A stretch of DNA of 49,078 nucleotides from an uncultured Blautia sp. (GTDB taxonomy: Bacteria > Bacillota > Clostridia > Lachnospirales > Lachnospiraceae), in contig CAKRRG010000014.1 of the NCBI GenBank assembly GCA_934394545.1, positions 1 through 49,078 of the forward strand, read 5' to 3'. The translations under genes were made by a program, and so were the position numbers. The notes beneath the pieces were generated by a model. That model saw only the letters and a list, made by a program, of their open reading frames with translations. It had not been told where the DNA came from and made no database searches. How positions within the stretch are numbered: the stretch's first letter is position 1; every line of letters begins with the position of its first letter. Of this stretch, positions 1 through 8,464 are shown piece by piece.

Positions 1-57
1 TTAAACGATGACGAACTTGATGACGGCTTTGGAGAAGAAGGCTTTTATATCTTCTGA
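1..57 (+). CDS. 3' end of an unidentified gene
   Basis: An open frame enters from the left edge and stops with TGA at 55-57. The visible tail is 18 residues, strongly acidic (DDELDD, EE) and ending in GFYIF. A good rho-independent terminator follows 24 bases later, which supports a real gene end. Nothing in 18 residues identifies the protein. The next gene points the other way, so this tail is not part of its operon. Confidence 0.5.
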   Translation, partial: LNDDELDDGFGEEGFYIF

Positions 58-80
58 TCCAATAACCGTCTTGTCGTTGT

Positions 81-105
81 GCCCGCCTCCGTGCGGGCAT
101 TTTTC
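81..105 (+). terminator. Rho-independent terminator of the left-edge gene
   Basis: GCCCGC (81-86) pairs with GCGGGC (93-98) around a 6-base loop and is followed by ATTTTTC. It serves the gene that stops at 57. Confidence 0.8.
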
Positions 106-149
106 AATTCAAGAGAGCGCGGCAGGCGGTCTTTCCTATAAAGAAAAAA

Positions 150-176
150 AGAATACTGCCACCTGCGACAGCATTC
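150..176 (-). terminator. Terminator downstream of asd
   Basis: Read on the minus strand, a 10-bp stem (176-167 with 160-151, two G-U pairs) is followed by a run of seven T. It lies about 110 bases past the asd stop. Confidence 0.75.
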
Positions 177-283
177 TTCTTAGTTCATACACTCTTTTGG
201 CGGTTCAAGAGATCAAAAATTCTCTTGCAAGCAAGCCTGCATCGGCTTTTTGACCTTTTGCCCCTGGTATCATCATCATGATA

Positions 284-1369
284 TTATTTTGCCTGGATAT
301 ATCCCTGTGCCTTCAGTGTCTCTGCACAAAGTACAGCACCACCAGCAGCACCTCTTACCGTGTTGTGAGAAAGTCCAATGAATTTCCAGTCATAAACAGT
401 ATCCTCACGAAGTCTTCCGATAGATACACCCATTCCATTCTCAAAGTTCACATCTTCTGTAACCTGTGGACGATTGTCTTCCTCAAGATACTGGATGAAC
501 TGCTTCGGCGCACTTGGAAGGTTCAGCTCCTGTGGGATTCCTTTAAACTCTACAAGCGCTTTTACAAGCTGTTCTTTCGTAGGTTTCTTTCTGAATTTTA
601 CAAATGCCGCTGCTGTATGACCATTTAAGATTGGTACACGAACACACTGACATGTAATCACAGGCTCTTTGGCTGGAACGATCACGCCATCCTCAATCTT
701 ACCCCAGATACGAAGAGGTTCTTTCTCACTCTTCTCCTCTTCTCCACCAATGTACGGAATAATATTATGCTCCATTTCCGGCCAGTCTTTAAAGGTCTTT
801 CCAGCACCGGAAATTGCCTGATATGTAGTAGCAACAACTTCATATGGCTCAAATTCTTTCCATGCAGTAAGTGCCGGCGCGTAGCTCTGGATGGAACAAT
901 TGGGCTTAACCGCAATAAAGCCTCTCTTTGTTCCCAGACGCTCCTTCTGATATTTGATAACATCAAAGTGCTCCGGATTAATTTCCGGAATTACCATTGG
1001 TACATCCGGTGTCCATCTGTGTGCACTATTGTTAGAAACAACCGGTGTCTCTGTCTTTGCATATGCTTCCTCGATCGCTTTGATTTCATCCTTGGACATA
1101 TCTACAGCAGAGAAAACAAAGTCAACTGTTGACGCAACCTTCTCTACCTCATTTACATTCATTACAACAAGCTTCTTCACTGCCTCTGGCATTGGAGTAT
1201 CCATTTTCCATCTGTCGCCTACAGCCTCCTGGTAAGTCTTGCCTGCACTTCTCGGGCTGGCTGCAACAGTCACAACCTGGAACCACGGATGATTCTCTAA
1301 CAGGGAAATAAATCTCTGTCCTACCATTCCGGTAGCACCTAAAATACCAACTCTAAGCTTTTCACTCAT
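284..1369 (-). CDS. asd: Aspartate-semialdehyde dehydrogenase
   Basis: Reduces L-aspartyl-4-phosphate to aspartate semialdehyde with NADPH, the branch point to lysine/diaminopimelate, threonine and methionine; cytosolic. The 361-aa protein opens with a Rossmann nucleotide loop (GATGMVGQRF, residues 11-20). The catalytic cysteine sits in KPNCS (Cys158) and a conserved histidine is in LNGHTAAAF (His251). Length and the PNCSIQSY context fit the archaeal/fungal-type ASADH that is also common in Clostridia. ATG start with GAGGAG about 8 bases upstream. It has its own promoter and a downstream terminator, so it is probably monocistronic. Confidence 0.93.
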   Translation of the reverse strand: MSEKLRVGILGATGMVGQRFISLLENHPWFQVVTVAASPRSAGKTYQEAVGDRWKMDTPMPEAVKKLVVMNVNEVEKVASTVDFVFSAVDMSKDEIKAIEEAYAKTETPVVSNNSAHRWTPDVPMVIPEINPEHFDVIKYQKERLGTKRGFIAVKPNCSIQSYAPALTAWKEFEPYEVVATTYQAISGAGKTFKDWPEMEHNIIPYIGGEEEKSEKEPLRIWGKIEDGVIVPAKEPVITCQCVRVPILNGHTAAAFVKFRKKPTKEQLVKALVEFKGIPQELNLPSAPKQFIQYLEEDNRPQVTEDVNFENGMGVSIGRLREDTVYDWKFIGLSHNTVRGAAGGAVLCAETLKAQGYIQAK

Positions 1370-1418
1370 AACGTTCTCTCCTCATTCTTTCCTCTGCGTA
1401 CATGTGTATTTCTATGAC

Positions 1419-1447
1419 ATACTATACCATGTTCTGGAAAAATGCAA
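1419..1447 (-). promoter_or_regulatory. Likely sigma-A promoter of asd
   Basis: On the minus strand TTGCAT (1447-1442), a 17-base spacer, then TAGTAT (1424-1419), about 50 bases before the asd start. The -10 is only moderate. Confidence 0.5.
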
Positions 1448-1567
1448 GTACTTTCTTAAATTTTATCATATTAAAGCAATAAATTCATTTAATTCACCAA
1501 AATATTCTTGTAAAACAGGATTCTTTGGTTACTTTCCACAGAACTGTTTCAGGAACTTTCCCGTCCT

Positions 1568-2947
1568 TTAATTCTCTTCCAGATAGTTCTTATTACCTGC
1601 AATTACCTTTTCCATTACCTCCGGACCAGGAGCACCAAGTGTCATACGTTTCTCCACACAGGTTTTCATGCTGATGGCCTCATAAATGTCCTGCTCAAAT
1701 ACAGGGCTGATTTCCTTATATTCCTCAAGAGACAACTCGTCCAGCGAAATGCCTTTATCAATACATTTCAAAACAAGCTGTCCAACGATTCCATGTGCAT
1801 CGCGGAATGGTACTCCATGATTTACCAGATAATCAGCTGCATCTGTGGCATTGGTAAAGCCATTCTTCGCACTTGCCTCCATATTCGCCTTATTAAACTG
1901 CATAGTTGATACCATACCGGTAAATAAAGCAAGGCATCCTTTCACAGTGTCAATGGCATCAAACGTAAGTTCTTTGTCCTCCTGCATATCCTTATTGTAT
2001 GCCAGAGGAATTCCCTTCATGGTCGTGAGAATGGAAGTCAGTGCGCCGTATACACGGCCTGTCTTTCCTCTCACAAGCTCAGCAATATCCGGGTTCTTCT
2101 TCTGTGGCATGATACTGCTTCCGGTACTATATGCATCATCAATTTCCACAAAACGGTACTCATTGGAATTCCAGAGAATAATTTCCTCTGAAAAGCGGCT
2201 AAGATGCATCATGATCGTAGAAAGTGCTGATAACAGCTCGATCACGTAATCTCTGTCAGATACAGAATCCATACTGTTTCTTGTAGGCTCATCAAACTCC
2301 AGAAGCTGTGCTGTATATTCTCTGTCAAGAGGATATGTGGTTCCTGCCAGGGCGCCGGCGCCAAGCGGACAGGTATTCATTCTCTTACGGATATCAAAAA
2401 GACGGCTTCTGTCACGACGGAACATTTCAAAATAAGCTCCTATATGATGTGCAAGGGTAACCGGCTGAGCCTTCTGAAGATGAGTAAAACCTGGCATATA
2501 GGTGTGTACATTCTCTTCCATGATCTTTAAAAGTGCCATGAGAAGTTCCTTCACTTCTATATCGATCGCATCAATCTCATCCCGCACATAAAGCTTCATA
2601 TCCAGTGCAACCTGGTCGTTACGACTTCTTCCCGTGTGAAGCTTCTTACCAGGATCCCCGATGCGGTCAATCAGGTTTGCCTCCACAAAGCTGTGAATAT
2701 CTTCATATTCGGATGTAATCGCAAGTCTGCCTGCTTTCACATCTTCCAGGATTCCTTCCAATCCTTCCAGAATCAGATTCTGCTCTTCTTCTGTAAGGAT
2801 TCCCTGTTTCGCAAGCATTTTTACATGTGCCTTGCTGCCTCGTATATCCTGCTCATAAAACTTCTGGTCAAATGAAATGGACGCATTAAAGTTATAAACC
2901 AGTTTATCTGTTTCCTTTGTGAAACGTCCGCCCCAAAGCTGTGCCAT
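1568..2947 (-). CDS. argH: Argininosuccinate lyase
   Basis: Splits argininosuccinate into arginine and fumarate, the last step of arginine synthesis; a homotetramer of the fumarase/aspartase superfamily. The family signature GSSIMPQKKNPD is intact, with the flexible catalytic-Ser loop, and HTGRSRNDQ and GFTHLQKAQP motifs lie upstream. I chose the ATG at 2947 (MAQLWGGRF, 459 aa). It has GAGGA at normal spacing, whereas the ATG 15 bases earlier has a Shine-Dalgarno only two bases away. No other arg genes are adjacent. A possible promoter (TTGCAA, 16 bases, TAAACT) lies at 3003-3030. Confidence 0.95.
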   Translation of the reverse strand: MAQLWGGRFTKETDKLVYNFNASISFDQKFYEQDIRGSKAHVKMLAKQGILTEEEQNLILEGLEGILEDVKAGRLAITSEYEDIHSFVEANLIDRIGDPGKKLHTGRSRNDQVALDMKLYVRDEIDAIDIEVKELLMALLKIMEENVHTYMPGFTHLQKAQPVTLAHHIGAYFEMFRRDRSRLFDIRKRMNTCPLGAGALAGTTYPLDREYTAQLLEFDEPTRNSMDSVSDRDYVIELLSALSTIMMHLSRFSEEIILWNSNEYRFVEIDDAYSTGSSIMPQKKNPDIAELVRGKTGRVYGALTSILTTMKGIPLAYNKDMQEDKELTFDAIDTVKGCLALFTGMVSTMQFNKANMEASAKNGFTNATDAADYLVNHGVPFRDAHGIVGQLVLKCIDKGISLDELSLEEYKEISPVFEQDIYEAISMKTCVEKRMTLGAPGPEVMEKVIAGNKNYLEEN

Positions 2948-3002
2948 ATATTTTTTCCTCATTTCCTACAAATTCTTTCCTGCTTTACTGCATTCAAGTG
3001 CT

Positions 3003-3030
3003 AGTTTAACACATTTATTTCAAATTGCAA
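3003..3030 (-). promoter_or_regulatory. Possible promoter of argH
   Basis: TTGCAA (3030-3025), 16-base spacer, TAAACT (3008-3003) on the minus strand, about 55 bases upstream of the argH start. Confidence 0.4.
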
Positions 3031-3051
3031 AGAGTCTTTCCAAAGTAATTT

Positions 3052-3696
3052 TTACTTCTGTTTCTCCCGTTCCAGACTTTCTCTCTTTGAAAAAACACAA
3101 CCACAGTAATTCTGTCTGTACAGTTCATACTCGTGAGAAAGCTCTATGGAACGCTTATATCCATTTTTTTTCTTAAAATCGGAGGGGAGATGCTCCACCT
3201 TATAAAGTCTGGAAAGTTCCTGTCCGATTTCGTTTATTTTTTTTGCATTTTTTAGAGGACTGATGGAAAGAGTGGTGGTAAAATAATCATAACCGCCCTC
3301 CTGTGCCAGCTTCGCCGCAGCCTCCATTCGAAGGCGATAACAACGAAAGCACCGTTCACCGCCTTCCGGCACATCTTCCAGACCTTTTGCCATGGCATAA
3401 AAATCCTCTGGCTTATACGCTCCCTCAACCAGAGTTACCGGATGGAGAAATTCCATCTCCCTGATCAGCCTGCGTATCTCATCCACTCTTTTCTCATACT
3501 CCTCCCTTGGAGAAATATTAGGATTATAAAAAAACACGGTAACAGAAAAAAACCTGGAAAGATATTCCAGGACATAGCTGCTGCAGGGTGCGCAGCAGGC
3601 ATGAAGGAAAAGTCTGGGAACCTTTCCTTCTTTTTGCTGCTGTTCAATTAATTTATCAAGTTCTTTTTGGTAATTTACATTTGCCAATTCTCTCAC
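3052..3696 (-). CDS. queH: Epoxyqueuosine reductase QueH
   Basis: Reduces epoxyqueuosine to queuosine in the wobble base of GUN-anticodon tRNAs, the non-cobalamin alternative to QueG. The 214-aa protein has the family's cysteines: HACCAPCSS (Cys34, 35, 38), CFRC (Cys116, 119) and CGC (Cys198, 200), which hold the iron-sulfur and iron centres. YNPNISP, TTTLSISPLKN and FKKKNGY are conserved blocks. No ATG lies upstream of the conserved region; the likely start is GTG at 3696 or TTG at 3687. The 5' end overlaps psd by 41 bases, so the two genes are probably co-transcribed and translationally coupled. No other queuosine genes are in view. Confidence 0.92.
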   Translation of the reverse strand: MRELANVNYQKELDKLIEQQQKEGKVPRLFLHACCAPCSSYVLEYLSRFFSVTVFFYNPNISPREEYEKRVDEIRRLIREMEFLHPVTLVEGAYKPEDFYAMAKGLEDVPEGGERCFRCYRLRMEAAAKLAQEGGYDYFTTTLSISPLKNAKKINEIGQELSRLYKVEHLPSDFKKKNGYKRSIELSHEYELYRQNYCGCVFSKRESLEREKQK

Positions 3697-4537
3697 CCAT
3701 TCTTACAATTGTTTCGTATCCATTCTCTGAATTCTCTATCAGGTCTGCATCCAGTCTTACTCTCCCATGCTGAACAAGCAAAACAATGGTAGAACCTCCG
3801 AATTCAAAATAGCCTTTTTCCTCACCCTTTTTTACCTGGCAGGAACCAGGCTTTAAGTTTGTAATCTTTCCAACCATCATGGCTCCGACTTCCATCATGG
3901 TGATCGTTCCGAATTGTCTGGTTTTTAACAGACAATATTCCCTGGTATTCTCATGATAAATCTGGCATACATCATTGGCGGCCGGGTTCACAGTATGAAA
4001 AACTCCCGGGATCTTCACATCCGGAGATTTCTCCCCATCAGCCACATAACAGTAATGATGATAATCATCTACTGTCAATCTGAGTATTACCGCATAGCCG
4101 CCAAGATAACGCTCCGCCAGTTTTCTATTCTTCAGCAGGCGTCCCAACGTATAAGGGGTATCCTTGATAAAAAAGCGGGAGTCACCTCCAATACGGCTGA
4201 CTGTAACCTTGCCGTCGCAAGGACTGATCAGCACCCTTTCCTCTTCTGCCACAGGACGTTCTCCCTCTTTTAGGCTTCTGGTAAAAAAATCATTGTAGGA
4301 ACGGAACCTCTGCTTCGTATAAACAGAAAGGTCGATGTGATTTTTCTCCACAAATCCCGGAACCATACGGGCTGAGATTCCGGTATTTAGAAACCATCCG
4401 CCAATTCTGGTAACAAAAGGCCGAACCAGAAGCTTTAGGCAAAGGCGGCCACCCCAGTCATTATAAAGATGACGTAAAAATTTATCCTGACCGTTTTCTT
4501 CAATTGTAATATTGCCTTTTCTGTCTATATATTTCAT
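3656..4537 (-). CDS. psd: Phosphatidylserine decarboxylase proenzyme
   Basis: Makes phosphatidylethanolamine from phosphatidylserine at the membrane. The 293-aa proenzyme carries the self-cleavage site FGGST: cleavage between Gly248 and Ser249 would turn the serine into the pyruvoyl cofactor on the small C-terminal alpha subunit. The SPCDGK block (Asp108) and VDDYHHYCY (His160/161) fit the catalytic Asp and His of the family. ATG start with GGGGAG 4 bases away. It lies 21 bases after pssA in the same direction, so pssA product feeds psd directly. Confidence 0.95.
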   Translation of the reverse strand: MKYIDRKGNITIEENGQDKFLRHLYNDWGGRLCLKLLVRPFVTRIGGWFLNTGISARMVPGFVEKNHIDLSVYTKQRFRSYNDFFTRSLKEGERPVAEEERVLISPCDGKVTVSRIGGDSRFFIKDTPYTLGRLLKNRKLAERYLGGYAVILRLTVDDYHHYCYVADGEKSPDVKIPGVFHTVNPAANDVCQIYHENTREYCLLKTRQFGTITMMEVGAMMVGKITNLKPGSCQVKKGEEKGYFEFGGSTIVLLVQHGRVRLDADLIENSENGYETIVRMGERIGKCKLPKRT

Positions 4538-4558
4538 AGTACTCCCCGGCTTTCTCTT

Positions 4559-5176
4559 TTAAAGCAAATGGAACATCATAGAAAGTGCCAGTCCAACAAG
4601 GGCAACCAAAAGGATCACCATTGGATTCTGAGGCTTTTTCACCTTGAAATCACTAATAAACAATACTCCTACCACAACCACCGCCACATGAATCACTAAC
4701 AGAAAGTTCTTTCCGCAGCCTTTGCGAAGCAGGTAAAGGAACGGCAGGATAATTGCCATGGAAGTAATCGGAAGTCCCTGATAATATTGACGAAGGTCAG
4801 ATGTCTCATTCTGTCTCTTCTCTTCCATGACATTAAAATAAGCAAGACGGATCACTGACGCCACACAATACAGACAGAGAATGAGAATTCCGGGAATGCG
4901 GTCCATTCCAAGGCAATAGCAGATCATTGCAGGAAACACACCAAAACATACCACATCGCACAGGGAATCGATCTGAATTCCAAATTTCTTCTCATCTTCC
5001 GTACGGTCCTTTTTGGTACGGGCAATTTTTCCGTCAAACATATCACAAAGTCCGGAAAGCGCCAGACATAAAATCGCAACCTTAAAATCTCCAGCAAGCG
5101 CTCTTGTCATACCAAATACTGAAATGGCAAGACTTATGTAAGTAAGTACTACTGTATAATCATAAAATCCAAGCAT
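4559..5176 (-). CDS. pssA: CDP-diacylglycerol-serine O-phosphatidyltransferase
   Basis: Condenses CDP-diacylglycerol with L-serine to give phosphatidylserine, the substrate of psd next door. The CDP-alcohol phosphatidyltransferase motif is intact: D-x2-DG-x2-AR, a short insert, then G-x3-D-x3-D (DMFDGKIAR ... FGIQIDSLCD). Several hydrophobic helices follow, as expected of an integral membrane enzyme. I prefer the ATG at 5176 (MLGFYDYTV, 205 aa) with GGAG about 9 bases upstream, over an in-frame GTG 36 bases earlier that lacks a good site. Confidence 0.92.
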   Translation of the reverse strand: MLGFYDYTVVLTYISLAISVFGMTRALAGDFKVAILCLALSGLCDMFDGKIARTKKDRTEDEKKFGIQIDSLCDVVCFGVFPAMICYCLGMDRIPGILILCLYCVASVIRLAYFNVMEEKRQNETSDLRQYYQGLPITSMAIILPFLYLLRKGCGKNFLLVIHVAVVVVGVLFISDFKVKKPQNPMVILLVALVGLALSMMFHLL

Positions 5177-5239
5177 ATTTTGTTTCTCCTTTTTCAAACG
5201 TTCTTCCTTCACAATAATTATTACCTTCCTTGTATCTCT

Positions 5240-6256
5240 TCATTTTTTTCTGCCGATAGTAAGATGTGCCACACAGGTCATAAGTGCACTGATCAGCATT
5301 TGTCCGTAATAGGCAATTCCACGGCTTAACAGCATAGATGGAAGCAAAAGCGGGCCAAATACCGGCACAAACATAACCATATAGAGTGTCTCGCTGATTC
5401 CCATACCTCCTGGAAGAGGAAGCATATCAACAGAAACAGAAATCACAGCCTGCAAAACCGTGACTGTCAGTATTCCATAGGAATGCAGTCCCAGTGCACG
5501 GTATACCCAGTAAGTTACCGAAAACAGAATGCATCTCTGCACAAAGGTAATGACAAATACATTCCATATAACCCGTTTATGGTTGGCCCAGAAGGCTGCT
5601 GTTTGGTGATACTGATCCATAGAAGCCTCCAGCTTCTCCAGTCTGGTTTTCTTAGGCTTCAGAATACGGATATGTTCAAACAATTTCAGACCTTTTACCA
5701 TGATCCACTTCGCGAGACCGGGAGCAAACACCAGTATCATCATAGAAGTTACACAAAACACATTTAATCCCACACCGAGATAAAAAACCCACATATAGTC
5801 TCCCAGATAGTCTCTCAGGAACGACCCTCCAAAGAAGCAGATCAAGACCCCGATCAACACCAGAACTGCTTTATAAGTGATCGTAACGATCATCAACACA
5901 AGGGTTGTGACGGGAATGGGCAGCTTATCCTTTTTCATATAGTATATCTGCATGGGCTGTCCGCCTGATGCGGACGGGGTAATACAGCTGAAGAAAAATC
6001 CTACAAAGGAGTACAGCGCACAATGGGTCATTTTTACACTGGCTCCAAGAGTTCTCATCATGTAAAAAATGATAACCGATTCCCCCAGAATAAAAAGTAC
6101 CACACACACAAGACTGAGGAACAGGTATTTTCCATCTGCTTCTCTTGCCGTATTGATAATATCCCCGATATCTTTACCACGAAAAACCAGATACATGGTA
6201 AGACCAAAAACGATTCCCAGAAATAACAGGTTAAAAACTGTCTTCTTTTTGCTCAT
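5240..6256 (-). CDS. YbhN/UPF0104-type integral membrane protein (LPG synthase TM-domain family)
   Basis: 338 aa with about eight hydrophobic helices. The family hallmarks are present: TPSASGGQPMQIYYMKK near residue 95 and LPLPGGMGISE near residue 280, matching the flippase-like membrane domain of lysylphosphatidylglycerol synthases (MprF N-terminal half) without the catalytic aminoacyl-transfer domain. Members are thought to move or bind lipids. Its place directly upstream of pssA-psd on the same strand suggests a phospholipid role; that is inference from position. The Shine-Dalgarno sequence is weak. Probable first gene of a YbhN-pssA-psd-queH operon. Confidence 0.8.
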   Translation of the reverse strand: MSKKKTVFNLLFLGIVFGLTMYLVFRGKDIGDIINTAREADGKYLFLSLVCVVLFILGESVIIFYMMRTLGASVKMTHCALYSFVGFFFSCITPSASGGQPMQIYYMKKDKLPIPVTTLVLMIVTITYKAVLVLIGVLICFFGGSFLRDYLGDYMWVFYLGVGLNVFCVTSMMILVFAPGLAKWIMVKGLKLFEHIRILKPKKTRLEKLEASMDQYHQTAAFWANHKRVIWNVFVITFVQRCILFSVTYWVYRALGLHSYGILTVTVLQAVISVSVDMLPLPGGMGISETLYMVMFVPVFGPLLLPSMLLSRGIAYYGQMLISALMTCVAHLTIGRKK

Positions 6257-6457
6257 AATGTTCTTATCTTTCTAAAAAATAGTCAATTTACTATGCAGCT
6301 GTAGGAGCGCCATAGGCGCGGAACAGCCGACTTTCCGTGCAGCCTGTCTGTACCTATCACAGCCAAGCGTTTATCTCAATCTGAGATAAACTACTTTATT
6401 ATAACATACTGTTCTCCAAAAGCATATCATAAATTATACGAAAATGGAGGTTTGATT
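6257..6457. promoter_or_regulatory. Divergent intergenic region with two palindromes
   Basis: About 200 bases separate the leftward YbhN-like gene from the rightward ABC operon. It holds GCGCC-ATA-GGCGC (6307-6319) and a perfect 9-bp inverted repeat with a 3-base centre (6370-6390, TTTATCTCA / TGAGATAAA). Either could be an operator or RNA hairpin. A TATAAC hexamer near 6401 lacks a convincing -35. I see no gene and no riboswitch core here. Confidence 0.35.
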
Positions 6458-7225
6458 ATGAATCCGCTTCTGGAAGTAAAAGACGTAAGCCTTTCTTACC
6501 ATAGCTTATCCGGGGAAACTGCTGCCCTTTCTCATATATCCTTCCAGCTGATGCCTGAAGAATTCCTGTCCATTGTAGGTCCCTCCGGCTGCGGAAAATC
6601 TTCCCTGCTGAATCTGATCAGTGGACTTTTGCCTGCCAGTCAGGGCAGGATCATGATGAATGGAACTCCCCTTAATGACCACAATTCCCGCATTGGATAC
6701 ATGCTGCAAATGGATCATCTTTTAGAGTGGCGCAGCATCTATCGGAATGTGATCCTCGGTCTGGAAATACGCCAAGAGCTTACAAAGGAAAATCTTGCCT
6801 ATGTAGAGGAACTGCTGAAGCTTTACGACCTGGACAAATTCCGGGATAACCGTCCAAGTCAGCTCTCCGGCGGCATGCGGCAGCGCGCGGCACTGATTCG
6901 CACCCTTGCCCTGAAGCCAGATCTTCTTCTGCTTGACGAGCCCTTCTCTGCACTCGATTACCAGACACGTCTGAACGTTAGTGATGACATTGGAAAAATC
7001 CTGAAAAAGCAGAAGAAGCCAGCCATTCTTGTTACACATGATATCTCCGAGGCCATCAGCATGGCTGACCGGGTGCTGATTCTCTCACGCCGTCCTGCTA
7101 CGGTAGTAAAAATCGTCCCCATCGATCTTGAAATAAAAGATCGTACACCGCTCGCCTCAAGGAATGCCCCGGCCTTTAAATCCTACTTCAATCTGATCTG
7201 GAAGGAGCTGAACCATAATGCATGA
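6458..7225 (+). CDS. ABC transporter ATP-binding protein, nitrate/sulfonate/taurine (SsuB/TauB) type
   Basis: Powers import by a three-part ABC importer. The 255-aa protein has Walker A (GPSGCGKSS), ABC signature (LSGGMRQRAAL), Walker B (LLLLDEPFSALD) and the H-loop (VTHDISEA). The subfamily is that of aliphatic sulfonate, taurine, nitrate and thiamine-precursor importers; the substrate cannot be read from the ATPase. ATG at 6458 with GGAGG 7 bases upstream, preferred over an in-frame TTG at 6452. It overlaps the permease start by 8 bases. The partner permease is split by an insertion, so this ATPase is probably orphaned unless the element excises. No substrate-binding protein gene is in the window. 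Confidence 0.9.
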   Translation: MNPLLEVKDVSLSYHSLSGETAALSHISFQLMPEEFLSIVGPSGCGKSSLLNLISGLLPASQGRIMMNGTPLNDHNSRIGYMLQMDHLLEWRSIYRNVILGLEIRQELTKENLAYVEELLKLYDLDKFRDNRPSQLSGGMRQRAALIRTLALKPDLLLLDEPFSALDYQTRLNVSDDIGKILKKQKKPAILVTHDISEAISMADRVLILSRRPATVVKIVPIDLEIKDRTPLASRNAPAFKSYFNLIWKELNHNA

Positions 7226-7916
7226 CCCGAATGTCTCTCAAGCACAAAAAGCATATCTTACCCGCCAAAAAAGAGACCGTCGTCTTGTTATAACCGCAAG
7301 GCTTCTGGTCTTTATTCTTTTTACCGCACAATGGGAAATCCTGGCAAGAGCCGGCTGGATCGATTCTTTCATCTTCAGCAGTCCCTCCCTGATCCTGAAA
7401 ACCTTTGTAAAAATGTGCGAAAATCAGTCTCTGTTCATCCACATAGCTGCCACCCTGAAGGAAACGCTTCTTAGCTTCCTCTTCGTTGTGCTGCTTGGAC
7501 TTGGCATCTCCATTCTTCTCTGGAGCTGCCCAAGATTCGCAAAGGTTCTGGAACCATACCTGGTGATCCTGAACAGCCTTCCAAAATCTGCCCTTGCCCC
7601 TCTTTTGATTGTGTGGCTTGGAGCCCGCCAGCGCACCATAATTGTTGCCGGTATGTCTGTAGCCATCTTCGGATCCATCCTGAACCTGTACACAGGATTC
7701 GGAGAGATCAGTCCGGAAAAGCTAAAGCTGATCCGTACCCTGGGAGGAAATAAAAAGGACGAACTGTTAAAAATCGTTCTGCCCTCTTCTGTGCCGCTTA
7801 TTCTTGCAAATATGAAGGTAAACATAGGTCTTTGTCTTGTAGGCGTGATCATCGGTGAATTTATTGGTGCCAGGCAGGGACTTGGATATCTAATCATATA
7901 TGGAAGCCAGACATTC
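7218..7916 (+). pseudogene. ABC transporter permease, 5' part, interrupted by the Pel element
   Basis: Codons 1-233 of an SsuC/TauC-type permease (BPD_transp_1 family) with hydrophobic helices and the EAA-loop region (IRTLGGNKKDELLKIVLP). Homology runs to YLIIYGSQTF, whose Phe codon TTC is 7914-7916, then stops. The frame stays open to 8453, but those extra 178 codons are the antisense of the GNAT gene and carry no permease character. The family normally continues with one more helix of about 30 residues. Exactly that segment, in frame, lies at 22703-22810. I read this as one 267-codon gene split by a 14.8-kb insertion at the TTC. Confidence 0.9.
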
Positions 7917-7920
7917 CTGC
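7911..7920. other. Left attachment junction of the Pel element
   Basis: The permease sequence breaks at TTC (7914-7916) inside ACATTCCTGC. The right junction shares only this TTC (22703-22705, inside TCTTCAAGCT). A core of two to three bases is what large serine recombinases leave behind. Confidence 0.75.
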
Positions 7921-7943
7921 TGGTATGCATTCTAAGTGTTTTT

Positions 7944-8432
7944 CTATCTCAGATAATCAAATGCGATTCGCTCATCACCTCTCTCCAGATGGATCAAACC
8001 GCATTCTCTGAAGCCAAACTTCTTAAGTGCGCCCTGCATGGGTTTGTTATCCTGGTGGGTGTCAATCCTCAGGTATCTGCAATTCTCCATTCCAAAGGAA
8101 AAAGCAGCCCGGGTCACCCCCTTTGTTACTCCGTCAGAAGCAACTCTGTGAATTACACCATAAGGCGTTCTGTCACTGTGCCAGCTGCCATTTTCAATTA
8201 CCTGATAAGTGGGATCTTCTCCTACAAAAAATACAAAGGTTCCTATGATATTCCCATTCTCTACACACACATAGGAATGACCTGCTTCTATGTCTTTTTC
8301 CACTGTGGACGTTTCCGGATAATTGTCTCCCCATTGATTGGGGTTTCCATTATTTTTCATAAATTCTCTTGCAATTCTATACAGTTCCAGGATCTGTGGA
8401 AGATCCCCGGATGTAGATTTTCTGATGTTCAT
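7944..8432 (-). CDS. GNAT-family N-acetyltransferase
   Basis: 162 aa, opening MNIRKSTSGDLPQILELY and holding the acetyl-CoA fold through RTPYGVIHRVASDG and LRIDTHQDNKPMQGALKKFGF, typical of single-domain GNAT enzymes. The acceptor is unknown; it could be a small molecule or protein N-terminus. The ATG at 8432 has AAAGGGG upstream and matches family starts; an earlier in-frame start at 8504 would add 24 unrelated residues. It follows the recombinase gene by 32 bases and stops only 27 bases from the left junction, so it is cargo at the very edge of the element. Confidence 0.8.
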   Translation of the reverse strand: MNIRKSTSGDLPQILELYRIAREFMKNNGNPNQWGDNYPETSTVEKDIEAGHSYVCVENGNIIGTFVFFVGEDPTYQVIENGSWHSDRTPYGVIHRVASDGVTKGVTRAAFSFGMENCRYLRIDTHQDNKPMQGALKKFGFRECGLIHLERGDERIAFDYLR

Positions 8433-8464
8433 AAAAAATGCCCCTTTCTGTAAAAAGCTGTTTT

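Noticed and set aside
205..279. 24-aa minus-strand ORF right after asd
   Set aside because: No separate ribosome binding site and no recognisable product; it lies between the asd stop and its terminator and is probably chance.
7917..8453. The 178-codon extension of the permease frame
   Set aside because: It reads the antisense of the GNAT gene and has no helix pattern of a permease; the true C-terminus is at 22703-22810.
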